Assembly: GCF_017873855.1 (NCBI RefSeq)
Contig: NZ_JAGGKR010000001.1
Coordinates: 1,178,001 to 1,242,000, forward strand
Length of the DNA stretch: 64,000 nt
Reading direction: 5' to 3'
DNA from: Methanolinea mesophila
GTDB taxonomy: Archaea; Halobacteriota; Methanomicrobia; Methanomicrobiales; Methanospirillaceae
In this document: positions 36,343-44,337 of the stretch, in pieces
Layout: each line of letters starts with the position of its first letter
How positions within the stretch are numbered: the stretch's first letter is position 1
Position numbers and translations under genes: made by a program
The notes under the pieces: model-generated
The model's database searches: none
Told to the model about the DNA's origin: nothing
The model's input: the letters and a program-made list of their open reading frames with translations, nothing else

Positions 36343-36819
36343 TTAACGGTACCGCGAAAGGAGCCTGTCCCTCAGTTCCTGGAATTTCGTTCCGGTATCC
36401 TGGGGGGTTTCGGAAGATCCCCCGCCCGATTCTCCGTCGGCAGGGGTCATCACTACGTCGATGTCAAGGATCTTTCCCGCAAGGGGCGTGCCGGGGAGGG
36501 GTTCGTTGTAGGTAGTGTAGCCCTTTGCCGTCACCTCGATCGTGCTGTACGGGGTTCCGGTGGTATACACCCTGGCGAGCAGCATCCCCAGGCGTATCAT
36601 TCCCTGGTAGACCCCGTCAAAGAACACGGTGGCACCATCCACGTTGCAATTGATCCGGTAATACCCTATACCTCCGCCTATCCGCGGCCCCGGACGATCG
36701 ATCGACCCCGGAACCGGGAGCACCGCGGATACCGTCTGGACCATCAGGCCCATAAGCAGGAGCAGTGCACACACGGCGAGAACACGTCTCTTCCCGATCA
36801 TGTCTGCTGAGAAGTTCAC
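36343..36819 (-). CDS. Secreted protein with PEGA-like domain
   Basis: A 158-residue exported protein. The signal peptide spans about residues 10-31 (RRVLAVCALLLLMGLMVQTVSA). The mature part has a PEGA-like unit: YYRINCNVDGATVFFDGVYQG, a VYTTGTPYSTIEVTAKGYT strand pair and a final VDVVMTPA. A serine/glycine linker (DGESGGGSSETPQ) and a charged helix end the protein. PEGA domains are found in surface proteins of methanogens and are probably binding or structural modules. The GTG at 36819 and ATG at 36801 are both possible starts. Confidence 0.7.
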   Translation of the reverse strand: MNFSADMIGKRRVLAVCALLLLMGLMVQTVSAVLPVPGSIDRPGPRIGGGIGYYRINCNVDGATVFFDGVYQGMIRLGMLLARVYTTGTPYSTIEVTAKGYTTYNEPLPGTPLAGKILDIDVVMTPADGESGGGSSETPQDTGTKFQELRDRLLSRYR

Positions 36820-37122
36820 CCCTTAGAATACATAATGGGTATGGCTGCCAGGGAGCATTTTCCCTGGAGTGTCAGATCGAAAAGAGGGTGGCAAACCCTC
36901 GCCAGGGTTTACCTGAACCATTCAAGGTCTGGGTGCTGCAGACAGGAGGCCGGAATCTTCCGTTGCGTTCCTGTGGAAGAGGGGGTTTTCCTCTGCCTCC
37001 CTATTCATTACCTCGATGAGTCCCTTTTTAAACGAACGCCATGCGCGGGGTGAAAGTGGAAGGATCTGTTCGGTGGTATCATCGCACCCGGGGAATACCT
37101 TCAACGTCAGGGATAACGTACC
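36820..37122. other. Gene-free stretch rich in inverted repeats
   Basis: A 303-bp gap with no reading frame of note but several short exact inverted repeats: CCAGGGA/TCCCTGG (36848-36867), GAGGGT/ACCCTC (36884-36900), AAACCCT/AGGGTTT (36893-36910), ACAGGA/TCCTGT (36942-36974), GGAGGC/GCCTCC (36945-37000) and AGAGG/CCTCT (36978-36994). Two pairs overlap and would be mutually exclusive. It may be a structured RNA or a set of regulatory sites upstream of rlmH. Confidence 0.4.
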
Positions 37123-37611
37123 ATGACCGCAATGCAGATCCAGATCGTCGCCGCGGGGAAGATCAGGGAGTCATACCTGCTCGAGGGAATCCAGGAGTAT
37201 GTCAAAAGATTACGCCCCTATGCCGATCTTTCCATCGCGGAGATTTCAGAAGTGGCGGTCCCTCCGAGGGCTTCCCCTTCGGAGGTGCGGACGATCCTCG
37301 AACGGGAGGGCGAACGCATCCTCGCGGCGTTGCGGGAGCCTGCAGTCACCGTCGCCCTTACCCCGGACGGGGAAGAATGGACGAGCGGGGAGCTTGCCGG
37401 GTTCCTGGGCACGCTCGAGATAGAGGGAAAAGGGAGGGTAGCGTTCCTGATCGGGGGGAGCCTCGGGCTTTCTCCCCAGGTCCTTTCTCGTGCGGAAGTG
37501 CGCCTCTCGCTCTCCAGGATGACGTTTCCCCACCAGATGTGCCGGTTGATCCTGCTTGAACAAATCTACCGGGCATTCCGGATTAAGACCGGACAGCCCT
37601 ACCATAAGTGA
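37123..37611 (+). CDS. rlmH: 23S rRNA (pseudouridine-1915-N3)-methyltransferase RlmH
   Basis: A 162-residue SPOUT methyltransferase. The conserved knot region FLIGGSLGLSPQVLSRA and the C-terminal LILLEQIYRAFRIKTGQPYHK are as in bacterial RlmH, which methylates helix 69 of 23S rRNA in assembled ribosomes. An AGGGAT lies before the ATG at 37123; ATG 37132 (MQIQIVAAGKIRE) would match homologue starts better. The gene stands alone next to the GNAT gene (convergent). Confidence 0.92.
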   Translation: MTAMQIQIVAAGKIRESYLLEGIQEYVKRLRPYADLSIAEISEVAVPPRASPSEVRTILEREGERILAALREPAVTVALTPDGEEWTSGELAGFLGTLEIEGKGRVAFLIGGSLGLSPQVLSRAEVRLSLSRMTFPHQMCRLILLEQIYRAFRIKTGQPYHK

Positions 37612-37615
37612 CAGG

Positions 37616-38461
37616 TCACCCCATCTCAAAGGACGTCACTCCGAAGATCTCCCGGAGGGGGAGGTCGGGGACATTCCGCGTATACATCCTCGCGGTCTCG
37701 AACACCAGTTCCATTCCGTAGCGGGCGGCGAGCAGAATCCCGTCACGGTTCGGTTCGGGAACGTCGAGGAAGACCGGGAGGCCGGGTGCATATGCTGCCA
37801 GACCCCGGTACAACCTGTCCGCCGCCTCCGGGCCTCCGGCAAAGAGGGGTCCAATCTTGAACCCGGAAAAACAGGTCCTGATTGTCCCGAACCCTGCAAC
37901 ACTTCCGTCCTTTCCAAACTCTACCAGGGTCCGGCTGTCGGCCTGCGATAGCCAGGCTTCCAGAAATGGAGAGCGGGGAGCGGGGAAATGGTCGCGGTCG
38001 AAGCGGTCGATCTCCCGGAAGGAAACCTCCCTGCCGGGTACGAGGCCTTCCGGGACATCTCCCCCGCCCCGCCCCTCAAAACGCTTGTTCCTGTACGCGA
38101 AGATAAACCCGTCCCTCTCTGCATATTTGGGTTGCATGGCCAGCACCCCGTCGATCCCGAGGTTCCGCGTTCCTGCATGGGCCATTGCGTGGCGGGAGAT
38201 GCAGGTTCCGGCGCCCTTTCCCCGGTATTCAGGATGGACGATGAAAAGTCCGCCGAATGAGAATTCAGAGGAATAATTCGCCACGACCGCCGTGGCCACC
38301 GGCTTCCCGCCGGTTTCGGCGATAAAAAAACCCGAGGGATCGATCCGGTAGAAACATTCGCCGTCGTGGATCCCGGGGTTCCAACCCTCCTGTTCGGCCC
38401 ACGACAGTGCAAGGTCCACCTCGCCGGGTTTCATAACCCGTACTTCATACGATTTCTCCAT
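37616..38461 (-). CDS. GNAT family acetyltransferase
   Basis: A 281-residue protein with an N-terminal GNAT domain: the acceptor-binding strand FFIAETGGKPVATAVV, then LFIVHPEYRGKGAGTCI with the acetyl-CoA phosphate loop (RGKGAG), and a second, weaker alpha-beta domain in the C-terminal half (FGTIRTCFSGFKIGPLFAG), as in YitH-type and similar two-domain GNATs. The substrate is unknown. Confidence 0.82.
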   Translation of the reverse strand: MEKSYEVRVMKPGEVDLALSWAEQEGWNPGIHDGECFYRIDPSGFFIAETGGKPVATAVVANYSSEFSFGGLFIVHPEYRGKGAGTCISRHAMAHAGTRNLGIDGVLAMQPKYAERDGFIFAYRNKRFEGRGGGDVPEGLVPGREVSFREIDRFDRDHFPAPRSPFLEAWLSQADSRTLVEFGKDGSVAGFGTIRTCFSGFKIGPLFAGGPEAADRLYRGLAAYAPGLPVFLDVPEPNRDGILLAARYGMELVFETARMYTRNVPDLPLREIFGVTSFEMG

Positions 38462-38670
38462 GCCAGTACAGGAATGATGGCTTCCTTCTGATATGCCTTC
38501 GTTATTGGACAGAAGCCCGCCCGTGTCTGCATGTCAGCGTACCGGGAGAGAATTCACGGCCCGCGTGCAACGGCAATTTCTCCGTCAGAATTCCTGGTTT
38601 CTCCCCTGTTCAAGGGAAGAACCTGAAATCCCGGCGATTATTTTTTAAGCCGGTGCGATGAGGTAGGGAT
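38462..38670. other. Divergent gap between the GNAT and Yip1 genes
   Basis: A 209-bp spacer. Apart from the TTTTTTAAG box near 38643 that serves the Yip1-like gene I see no coding or structured element. Confidence 0.45.
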
Positions 38671-39267
38671 ATGACAACAGATTTCATCGACAGGGTCAGG
38701 GGATTTCTGCAAAACCCGGTCGAAGCGTTCCGGAAGTCCAGGGGGGACAGTTTCGGCACCTCCTTTACCTACTATATCATCCTGGTCATCATTTACGCGG
38801 CTCTGTCCACGGTTATCGCCGCAATAATCGGAGCCGCCGGAATGTTCCTCGGACTGCCCGGCCCAATAGGGGCGATGTTACCCGCGTTCGTTTTCATCTA
38901 TTCGATCGTCGTCAGCATCGTGCTCTGGTTTGTCTTCGGGCTCTGGCTCCATCTCTGGGTGTATGTCCTCGGCGGAAGGAAAGGGATACTCCAGACCGTC
39001 AATGCGGTGTATTACGGGAATACGCCGTACCTCCTGCTGGGCTGGATACCGTTTGTGAGTATCATCGGGATTGTCTGGAGTTTCGTGCTCTGGATCCTCG
39101 GCGTACGGGAACTGCAGGAGATCTCCACGGCAAAAGCAATCGCCGCGGTCGTTATTGCGATTGCCATTGTTATCATTGTCCTTATCCTCATTGCGATGTA
39201 TTTCATCGCCACCCTGATCTCTGTCACCCCCCTTGGTCCGATATACGGCTCGGGGCCGGCATTCTGA
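38671..39267 (+). CDS. Yip1-like integral membrane protein
   Basis: A 198-residue protein with five predicted membrane helices: about residues 28-60, 72-95, 100-115, 125-150 and 160-185. The first cytoplasmic part is DFIDRVRGFLQNPVEAFRKSR, the common opening of archaeal Yip1-domain proteins, and YVLGGRKGILQTVNAVYYG is the conserved loop. The last helix is a long isoleucine-valine stretch. Role unknown; Yip1 relatives are linked to membrane trafficking in eukaryotes only. A TTTTTTAAG box about 27 bp upstream suggests a short leader. Confidence 0.75.
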   Translation: MTTDFIDRVRGFLQNPVEAFRKSRGDSFGTSFTYYIILVIIYAALSTVIAAIIGAAGMFLGLPGPIGAMLPAFVFIYSIVVSIVLWFVFGLWLHLWVYVLGGRKGILQTVNAVYYGNTPYLLLGWIPFVSIIGIVWSFVLWILGVRELQEISTAKAIAAVVIAIAIVIIVLILIAMYFIATLISVTPLGPIYGSGPAF

Positions 39268-39448
39268 CCTTTTTTCTCCCTGGGCCCCGGGGCCGAATAT
39301 TTCAGCACGGATGCGGGAGATAAACGGGCCCCTGCCCCTGTGAAAGAACCGGGCGAACACGGCAATGCATCGCAGGTGTATCCGGGCGGGTTTCCGGAAA
39401 GGGTCGATCAGGTGCAAACGGCGATGGTCGGATATCCATTACCCCGAA

Positions 39449-40576
39449 TCAGGGGATTATCTCGCAACCGTTGTACCGGGTATACTGGAAATCCTCTTCC
39501 CGCAGGACCCCCCCGGAGATAAGTTCCTTAATTCTGGGGATCTCGGTGCGCAGGGCATCATGGAGGTTCTGCACGGTGCTGCAGACGATTTTACGGTGGT
39601 CCGGCGGCCAGGGGTTCACCAGGTTTGCGTAAAGGCACCTCCCCCCGCAGAACGAGGAGATCCCGCACCCTTCACAATTCCGGTCGTATTCGAAACGGGG
39701 AAGGTCCCGGGGGTCCGACACGGCGACATGTCCAAGGTAGTACTTCTTCATCCCTATCATCACCGGGCACGGGACGATATGCCCGTCGGTAAGGATCGTG
39801 TAGTTGGAATGCCCGGCTCCGCACCGCAGGGGGGAGGGACGATCCGCCAGGAGGTCACGGACGGTCCCGAGAAACGGGTACCATTTCTGCACACTTCCTT
39901 CATCCTGCATCCTTTCCACCCATTCCCGGACGAGCAGTCGTATCCCCGGGTTGTAACTCGTCTCCACCCATTCGCGGAAGCTACGTTGACGGTAATCCGC
40001 CCAGAAATTGGCATCGATCTGCCAGTGGATCGAACCGAACGAATAATCGTTGTTGTCCGCGAGGAACTGCACCTCCCGGTGGATATCGGTCGTCTCGGTC
40101 ACGGTCATCCGGGCGATAAGTTCACCCTGAGCGCCGCAGTCACGGAGCGCCTGGACGTTCCGCATTACCCGCCGGTAGACCCCCTCGCCCCTGTTACGGT
40201 CGGTAAGGTCGGGGGATCCGTCCAGTGAGACCAAAATTGTCTCGAACCTCATGAGATACTCCGGCCCGAGCCGGTCGAGCCGGAGGCCGTTCGTCTGGAT
40301 CATATACCGCTTCACCGGGGCGCGGTCCATGATCTGCCGGACCAGGTCGTCCCGGAGAAGCGGCTCTCCTCCGTAAAAGGTCAGCACGGCGTCCGGGTCC
40401 TTCCCAAGGAACCTGAAAAGAATTCCGAGGTCGAGATCGAAGTCCGGCGGAAGCCCGATATCAACATCCACGGCGCCGGGGCTTTCATCCTCGAGCGCGA
40501 ATGCCTTTCCCCTGCAATACGAACAGCACAGATTGCACGAATCGGTCAGGATCAGGTGATAAAACAAAACGGTCAC
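39449..40576 (-). CDS. SPASM-type radical SAM enzyme, putative peptide modifier
   Basis: A 375-residue radical SAM protein. The cluster motif CNLCCSYC (cysteines 14, 18, 21) is followed by TFYGGEPLL and IQTNGLRL. A SPASM-like C-terminal domain with extra cysteines is visible: RCGAGHSNYTILTDGHIVPC, CEGCGISSFCGGRC, and IVCSTVQN. This layout is that of the AF0577/Mhun_1560-type putative peptide-modifying enzymes of archaea. No short precursor-like gene is visible within 1 kb. It is downstream of the TPR protein gene with a 64-bp gap on the same strand. Confidence 0.85.
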   Translation of the reverse strand: MTVLFYHLILTDSCNLCCSYCRGKAFALEDESPGAVDVDIGLPPDFDLDLGILFRFLGKDPDAVLTFYGGEPLLRDDLVRQIMDRAPVKRYMIQTNGLRLDRLGPEYLMRFETILVSLDGSPDLTDRNRGEGVYRRVMRNVQALRDCGAQGELIARMTVTETTDIHREVQFLADNNDYSFGSIHWQIDANFWADYRQRSFREWVETSYNPGIRLLVREWVERMQDEGSVQKWYPFLGTVRDLLADRPSPLRCGAGHSNYTILTDGHIVPCPVMIGMKKYYLGHVAVSDPRDLPRFEYDRNCEGCGISSFCGGRCLYANLVNPWPPDHRKIVCSTVQNLHDALRTEIPRIKELISGGVLREEDFQYTRYNGCEIIP

Positions 40577-40640
40577 TCCCGGGTTTCTGGTGGGTGCCCT
40601 GCACGGGGGAGGTCGGCAGGACGACCCCGGCTGCTGCGGA

Positions 40641-41498
40641 CTACCGGTATTTCCCGGTCCTCCGGCAGTATATGAGGAGAAGAATACCTAACGCACCGCA
40701 TACCGGCAGGCAGGAGACCGGCGCAGAGGGGGTCGGCGAGGGGGTAGGGGTAAGCGACTCCAGCGGAGGCGGAACCCCTCCGGGGGTCTGGGACGGCACC
40801 TTGAACACCGTCTCTACCGCTTTCCTGCCGCTGAGTGCCTGTTCCATCTTGGGGTTGATCTGAAGAGCCACCGAGTACGCATCCATCGCTTCCTGGTACC
40901 GGCCAAGACGGTAGAGAGCATCCCCCTTGTTCGCCCATATCCGGGCATCATAGCGGGCGTCGTTAGGGTGTTTCCGGACCTCGTAATCAGCGAGCCTGAC
41001 GACATCCCCATAGAGCTGCATGGCCTCGTCGGGTTTTCCCAGTTCCTGGAGACACATCCCTTTATGGACCATTGCATAAAGATCGTTCGGATTGATCGCT
41101 ATCGCCCTGTCATAGGCGTCGATCGCATCGTTACAGCTGCCCAGGTAGGTGTACGAATCCCCGAGGTTATCCCAGGCGGTCACATAATAGGGGTCAATCT
41201 CCACCGCTTTCTTGAAGGCTTCCGGGGCTCCTTTGACCGCACCCATCTTCAGGAGCGCCATACCTCTCCCGTTCCATGCCAGGCTGCTGTACGGGTCCTT
41301 CTCGATCGCACTGTCGAACGCGATCAGGGCATCCCCGTACCTCCCCTGGACCAGCAGGTCGTTCCCGGTCTGGACCAGGGTGACGGACTCTTCCATCTGG
41401 GTCGTGGCTGCGACAGGCATCACCATGGTTCCCGCGAGGAGCACCACCATAAAAACTGATAAAATTCTCGCGCCGCGGGAAATACACAATCCTGGCAT
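40641..41498 (-). CDS. Secreted TPR protein with C-terminal membrane anchor
   Basis: A 285-residue protein exported by a signal peptide (about residues 12-31, ending VMPVAA). Four to five TPR units occupy residues 35-230 (for example NDLLVQGRYGDALIAFDSAI and AWNGRGMALLKMGAVKGAPEAF). A Pro/Thr/Ser-rich linker (LTPTPSPTPSAP) leads to a hydrophobic C-terminal helix (LPVCGALGILLLIY) with a basic tail, resembling archaeosortase-processed or simple membrane-anchored surface proteins. Role unknown; TPRs imply a protein scaffold outside the cell. Confidence 0.8.
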   Translation of the reverse strand: MPGLCISRGARILSVFMVVLLAGTMVMPVAATTQMEESVTLVQTGNDLLVQGRYGDALIAFDSAIEKDPYSSLAWNGRGMALLKMGAVKGAPEAFKKAVEIDPYYVTAWDNLGDSYTYLGSCNDAIDAYDRAIAINPNDLYAMVHKGMCLQELGKPDEAMQLYGDVVRLADYEVRKHPNDARYDARIWANKGDALYRLGRYQEAMDAYSVALQINPKMEQALSGRKAVETVFKVPSQTPGGVPPPLESLTPTPSPTPSAPVSCLPVCGALGILLLIYCRRTGKYR

Positions 41499-41718
41499 TT
41501 AAAGTTCTCAGGTTAAGCTTCGGTGCTCAAGAAATATTATCCTGTCGAAGGTTCCTATTGCGGTATCCGTATCTGACCGGAATTTCGCATGTCGCCCCAT
41601 TTTCCATGATTTTTTTATTTGCATTTCCCTTTTCGGATGTCCCCCGCCTCGTCCTTGGAGATCAAACGCTCTTATGGGAAGGACGACGGGCGTGGGTAAT
41701 ACAATCCAAGAACCGGGA

Positions 41719-42372
41719 TTATTTCATGCCGGCAAGAGAAGGAAAACCTGCGGAGAGGATCTGCGGGAGCGCCTCCCCCGTACCGTTGATGATGAACTGG
41801 ACGGCGATCGCGAGGACGAAGACCGCCATCAGGCGGGGAATGACCTTCATCTCGTGGTGACCGACGAACCTGAACAGGAGATGCGAATAGCTCATCGCCA
41901 GGTACGAGACGATGATGGCGAATATCACCGCCACGTACACGGACACCAGCTGGGGGACATTCGTGGCCTCCGAGGTAAGGAGGATCACCGTGGTGATCGT
42001 CCCTGCCCCGCAGGTGAGCGGAAACGCGAGGGGGACCACCGCGATATTCTCGAGCTGGTCCGCGGAGTACTCTGTAATTTTCGGGTTAAGCATGGAGAAC
42101 GCTACCCCCACCAGCAGTATCCCTCCGGCAATCTTGAAGGCCGGGAGCGTCAGGCCCAGGATGGAAAAGATCAACTGTCCGGTGAGGGCGAAAAAGATCA
42201 GGACGAACAGGGAGAGTTTCATTGCGGATTTCATCACCCTGATACGGTCCGCTTCCGGGGTCTCCTCCGTGAGCACAGAATAGACCGCCGCGGTGCTTAC
42301 TGGGTTCATGATCGCCAGGACAGAGGTCACGGCCAGTGCCAGAAATTCAAGGTCTGCGATGAGATCGGCCAT
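41719..42372 (-). CDS. MarC family integral membrane protein
   Basis: A 217-residue protein with six predicted helices. MNPVSTAAVYSVLT after the first helix and FGGGILLVGVAF-like glycine-rich segments (KIAGGILLVGVAF) are MarC family marks, along with VPLAFPLTCGAGTITTVI. The family was once linked to multiple antibiotic resistance but its transport substrate is not known. GGAG lies 7 bp before the ATG. Confidence 0.88.
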   Translation of the reverse strand: MADLIADLEFLALAVTSVLAIMNPVSTAAVYSVLTEETPEADRIRVMKSAMKLSLFVLIFFALTGQLIFSILGLTLPAFKIAGGILLVGVAFSMLNPKITEYSADQLENIAVVPLAFPLTCGAGTITTVILLTSEATNVPQLVSVYVAVIFAIIVSYLAMSYSHLLFRFVGHHEMKVIPRLMAVFVLAIAVQFIINGTGEALPQILSAGFPSLAGMK

Positions 42373-42430
42373 ATGCTCTCCACTCTCACTTCCCGGTGGA
42401 CGAGTATCTTTCCCTGCGGAGATTACTTAA

Positions 42431-42838
42431 CTATTTTGACCCGGAGGTCCTGCCAACCCTTTTGATATTCTTTTCGGGTGCCCCGGCAACCTTCTCCGGG
42501 GAAGAGCGGCCGGGTCCGCAACCGGCATCCAGGGACTCTTCTATGCGTCCGACCTGGTCCCGGAAGAAAGAGAATTCTTCCTTCCTGGCATCGATCTCGA
42601 CGAGGAATGTCCCCATGCACCGTTTGGAGAACGGGAGATAGATTTTCCCGGATTTTTCATCCAGACCGACCAGCATAGGGCAGGCGAGGCTGATCCTGGT
42701 CTCACGAAAGATCACGACGTCCGGGGGGATCTCCACGAATTCGCTGCAATGAGTCCTGATATAGCGGTTCACCTCCTCCGGAGTGCCGTCTTTTATGGCA
42801 AACCTGTCGCCAAGGTTGTTGATACAGCGGAATACCAT
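42431..42838 (-). CDS. Hypothetical protein
   Basis: A 135-residue soluble protein from the ATG at 42838 (MVFRCINNLGDRFAIKD), chosen because AAGGGA lies at suitable distance; a GTG at 42883 would add 15 residues. The N-terminal two-thirds look like an alpha-beta domain (EVNRYIRTHCSEFVEIP, RISLACPMLVGLDEKSGKIYL), and the C-terminus is a charged, proline-poor tail (KNIKRVGRTSGSK). No family recognised. It follows tRNA-Val by about 78 bp on the same strand. Confidence 0.6.
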   Translation of the reverse strand: MVFRCINNLGDRFAIKDGTPEEVNRYIRTHCSEFVEIPPDVVIFRETRISLACPMLVGLDEKSGKIYLPFSKRCMGTFLVEIDARKEEFSFFRDQVGRIEESLDAGCGPGRSSPEKVAGAPEKNIKRVGRTSGSK

Positions 42839-42915
42839 CGTGTCGTTCCCTTCGGGCTCGTACCCGATGTGCGGTACGTTCACATAAGCCTAACAGGTTC
42901 CGGAAAAACAGATGA

Positions 42916-42989
42916 TGGGCTCGTCGTGATTCGAACACGAGATCTTCGCCGTGTGAAGGCGACGTCATGACCAGCTAGACCACGAGCCC
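42916..42989 (-). tRNA. tRNA-Val (CAC)
   Basis: A 74-nt cloverleaf with acceptor GGGCTCG/CGAGCCC, A73, D-arm GGTCTAGCTGGTCATGAC, anticodon stem CGCC/GGCG around TTCACAC (anticodon CAC), and T-loop TGTTCGAATCA. It begins 3 bp after tRNA-Gly on the minus strand, so the two come from one transcript. Confidence 0.95.
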
Positions 42990-42992
42990 AAA

Positions 42993-43063
42993 TGCATCGA
43001 CCGGGAATTGAACCCGGGCTATAGGCTTGGAAGGCCTAAGTCATGCCACTAGACCATCGATGC
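42993..43063 (-). tRNA. tRNA-Gly (TCC)
   Basis: A 71-nt cloverleaf with acceptor GCATCGA/TCGATGC, A73, anticodon arm TAGGC CTTCCAA GCCTA (anticodon TCC) and T-loop GGTTCAATTCC. An AAGGCACAT motif (43066-43074, minus strand) precedes it, the same sequence as upstream of tRNA-Asn, and an AGTAATAATAGATC element near 43091-43103 is the likely TATA box of the Gly-Val pair. Confidence 0.95.
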
Positions 43064-43203
43064 GAATGTGCCTTGATAATTTGGCGAAGAGATCTATTAT
43101 TACTTTCTCATTGCCCTCAGGAGTGCCGGATCCGGTGGCAGGCATACATCGCAGGGACGGCACGGAAAAAAATAAAAAAGGGGGCGGGTTACTCCCCCCG
43201 GAA

Positions 43204-44079
43204 TCAGTAACCCCGCAGTTCAAGCTCGACTTTTTCCAGGTTCGCGATTCTCTTCTCGAGCGGCGGGTGGGTGGAGAAGAGCTCCATGAGCGTCCTCCCC
43301 GAGAGCGCCGGGATGATGAAGAAGGCATTCGCCGTCTCGACCTGCTGCTTGGCCTGCGGGGGGACGTAATCCATCTTGTTCGAGATCTTCTGCAGGGCGG
43401 TGATGAGGTCCCTCGGGCTCCGGGTGATATAGGCGCTTCCCCTGTCCGCCGCGAACTCACGGTAGCGCGAGAGGGCCAGTATGAGCAGCTGACTGACGAA
43501 GTACACGATGATGGCCACGATACCCGCAATGATCCACGGGCTGTCGCGTTCACGGGAGAACATCGCCGCGAAGATGAAATTGTTCATGATCAGGGCGGCG
43601 AGCATGGCCAGGAAACTGGCCAGGGTGAGGGTGAGCACATCCCGGTTCTTCACGTGGGAGAGTTCGTGTGCGAGCACGGCTTCGAGCTCCCGGGGCGAGA
43701 GGAGCCTGAGGATAGAGTCGGTGACCGCGACCACCGCGTGCTTCGGGCTCCTGCCGGTCGCGAATGCGTTCGGGACCGGGCTCTGCATGACTGCTACCCG
43801 GGGTTTAGGGATACCTGCCTCGCCGGCAAGCCGTTCCACCATCCGGTGGAGTTCAGGGTATTCGTCGGGTGCTACGACTCTCGCCCGCGTGCTCCAGAGT
43901 ACCAGCTTGTCCGAGAAGAAATACTGTACAAACGCCAGTACGAATACAATCCCGATGAGGAACGGCAGCCCCAGCCCCAGGTACGCCAGGACTGCGATGA
44001 ACACGAGGTACACCAGGAAGAGCAGGAACATTGTGAGCCAGATCCTCATGGTGAGGCCCCAGTCGCGCTTCCATTTCAT
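43204..44079 (-). CDS. htpX: HtpX family M48 metalloprotease
   Basis: A 291-residue membrane protease. Two N-terminal helices (about residues 8-45) are followed by TRARVVAPDEYPELHRMVERLA, the zinc motif LAHELSHVKNRDVLT (HExxH), two more membrane helices and REFAADRGSAYITRSPRDL with the third ligand glutamate. It degrades misfolded membrane proteins in the family. Its promoter region holds one end of the GATTCCGGA inverted repeat shared with thi4. Confidence 0.93.
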   Translation of the reverse strand: MKWKRDWGLTMRIWLTMFLLFLVYLVFIAVLAYLGLGLPFLIGIVFVLAFVQYFFSDKLVLWSTRARVVAPDEYPELHRMVERLAGEAGIPKPRVAVMQSPVPNAFATGRSPKHAVVAVTDSILRLLSPRELEAVLAHELSHVKNRDVLTLTLASFLAMLAALIMNNFIFAAMFSRERDSPWIIAGIVAIIVYFVSQLLILALSRYREFAADRGSAYITRSPRDLITALQKISNKMDYVPPQAKQQVETANAFFIIPALSGRTLMELFSTHPPLEKRIANLEKVELELRGY

Positions 44080-44132
44080 AATTTAGATCTATATGAGATC
44101 AGGCTGATAAACATTCTCTCGATACCATTCCG

Positions 44133-44165
44133 GATTCCGGAAATAACGGAAAATAATCCGGAATC
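44133..44165. promoter_or_regulatory. 9-bp inverted repeat between htpX and thi4
   Basis: GATTCCGGA (44133-44141) and TCCGGAATC (44157-44165) are exact complements with a 15-bp spacer; the palindrome TTCCGGAA within the left arm recurs at 44307-44314 next to the thi4 TATA box. It is upstream of both divergent genes and is a candidate operator. Confidence 0.45.
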
Positions 44166-44295
44166 AGGGGCTGTTTGGGACCCTGGTGTCCCACGGCCCG
44201 GGAGGTGCGCGAGCAAAACGGCCCCCGCCTGTCATGACTGCTCACTGCAGACTCCCGCCGGGACCGGCGGGTATGCCCGGGGCTACTTGGAATCA

Positions 44296-44314
44296 CTATA
44301 ATACCGTTCCGGAA
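44296..44314 (+). promoter_or_regulatory. thi4 TATA box and overlapping TTCCGGAA site
   Basis: ACTATAATAC (44296-44305) is the TATA box, followed after one base by the 8-bp palindrome TTCCGGAA (44307-44314). The start of transcription would be near 44325, so a protein bound to the palindrome would block RNA polymerase. Confidence 0.45.
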
Positions 44315-44337
44315 TAAGATCTTAGGAAGTGATCCGG

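Noticed and set aside
43027-44301. A 424-codon plus-strand frame opposite htpX and across tRNA-Gly
   Set aside because: It covers a tRNA gene and HtpX in antisense and has no protein-like pattern.
44166-44337. TPP riboswitch before thi4
   Set aside because: The inferred leader is only about 13 nt and the thi-box core sequences are not present.
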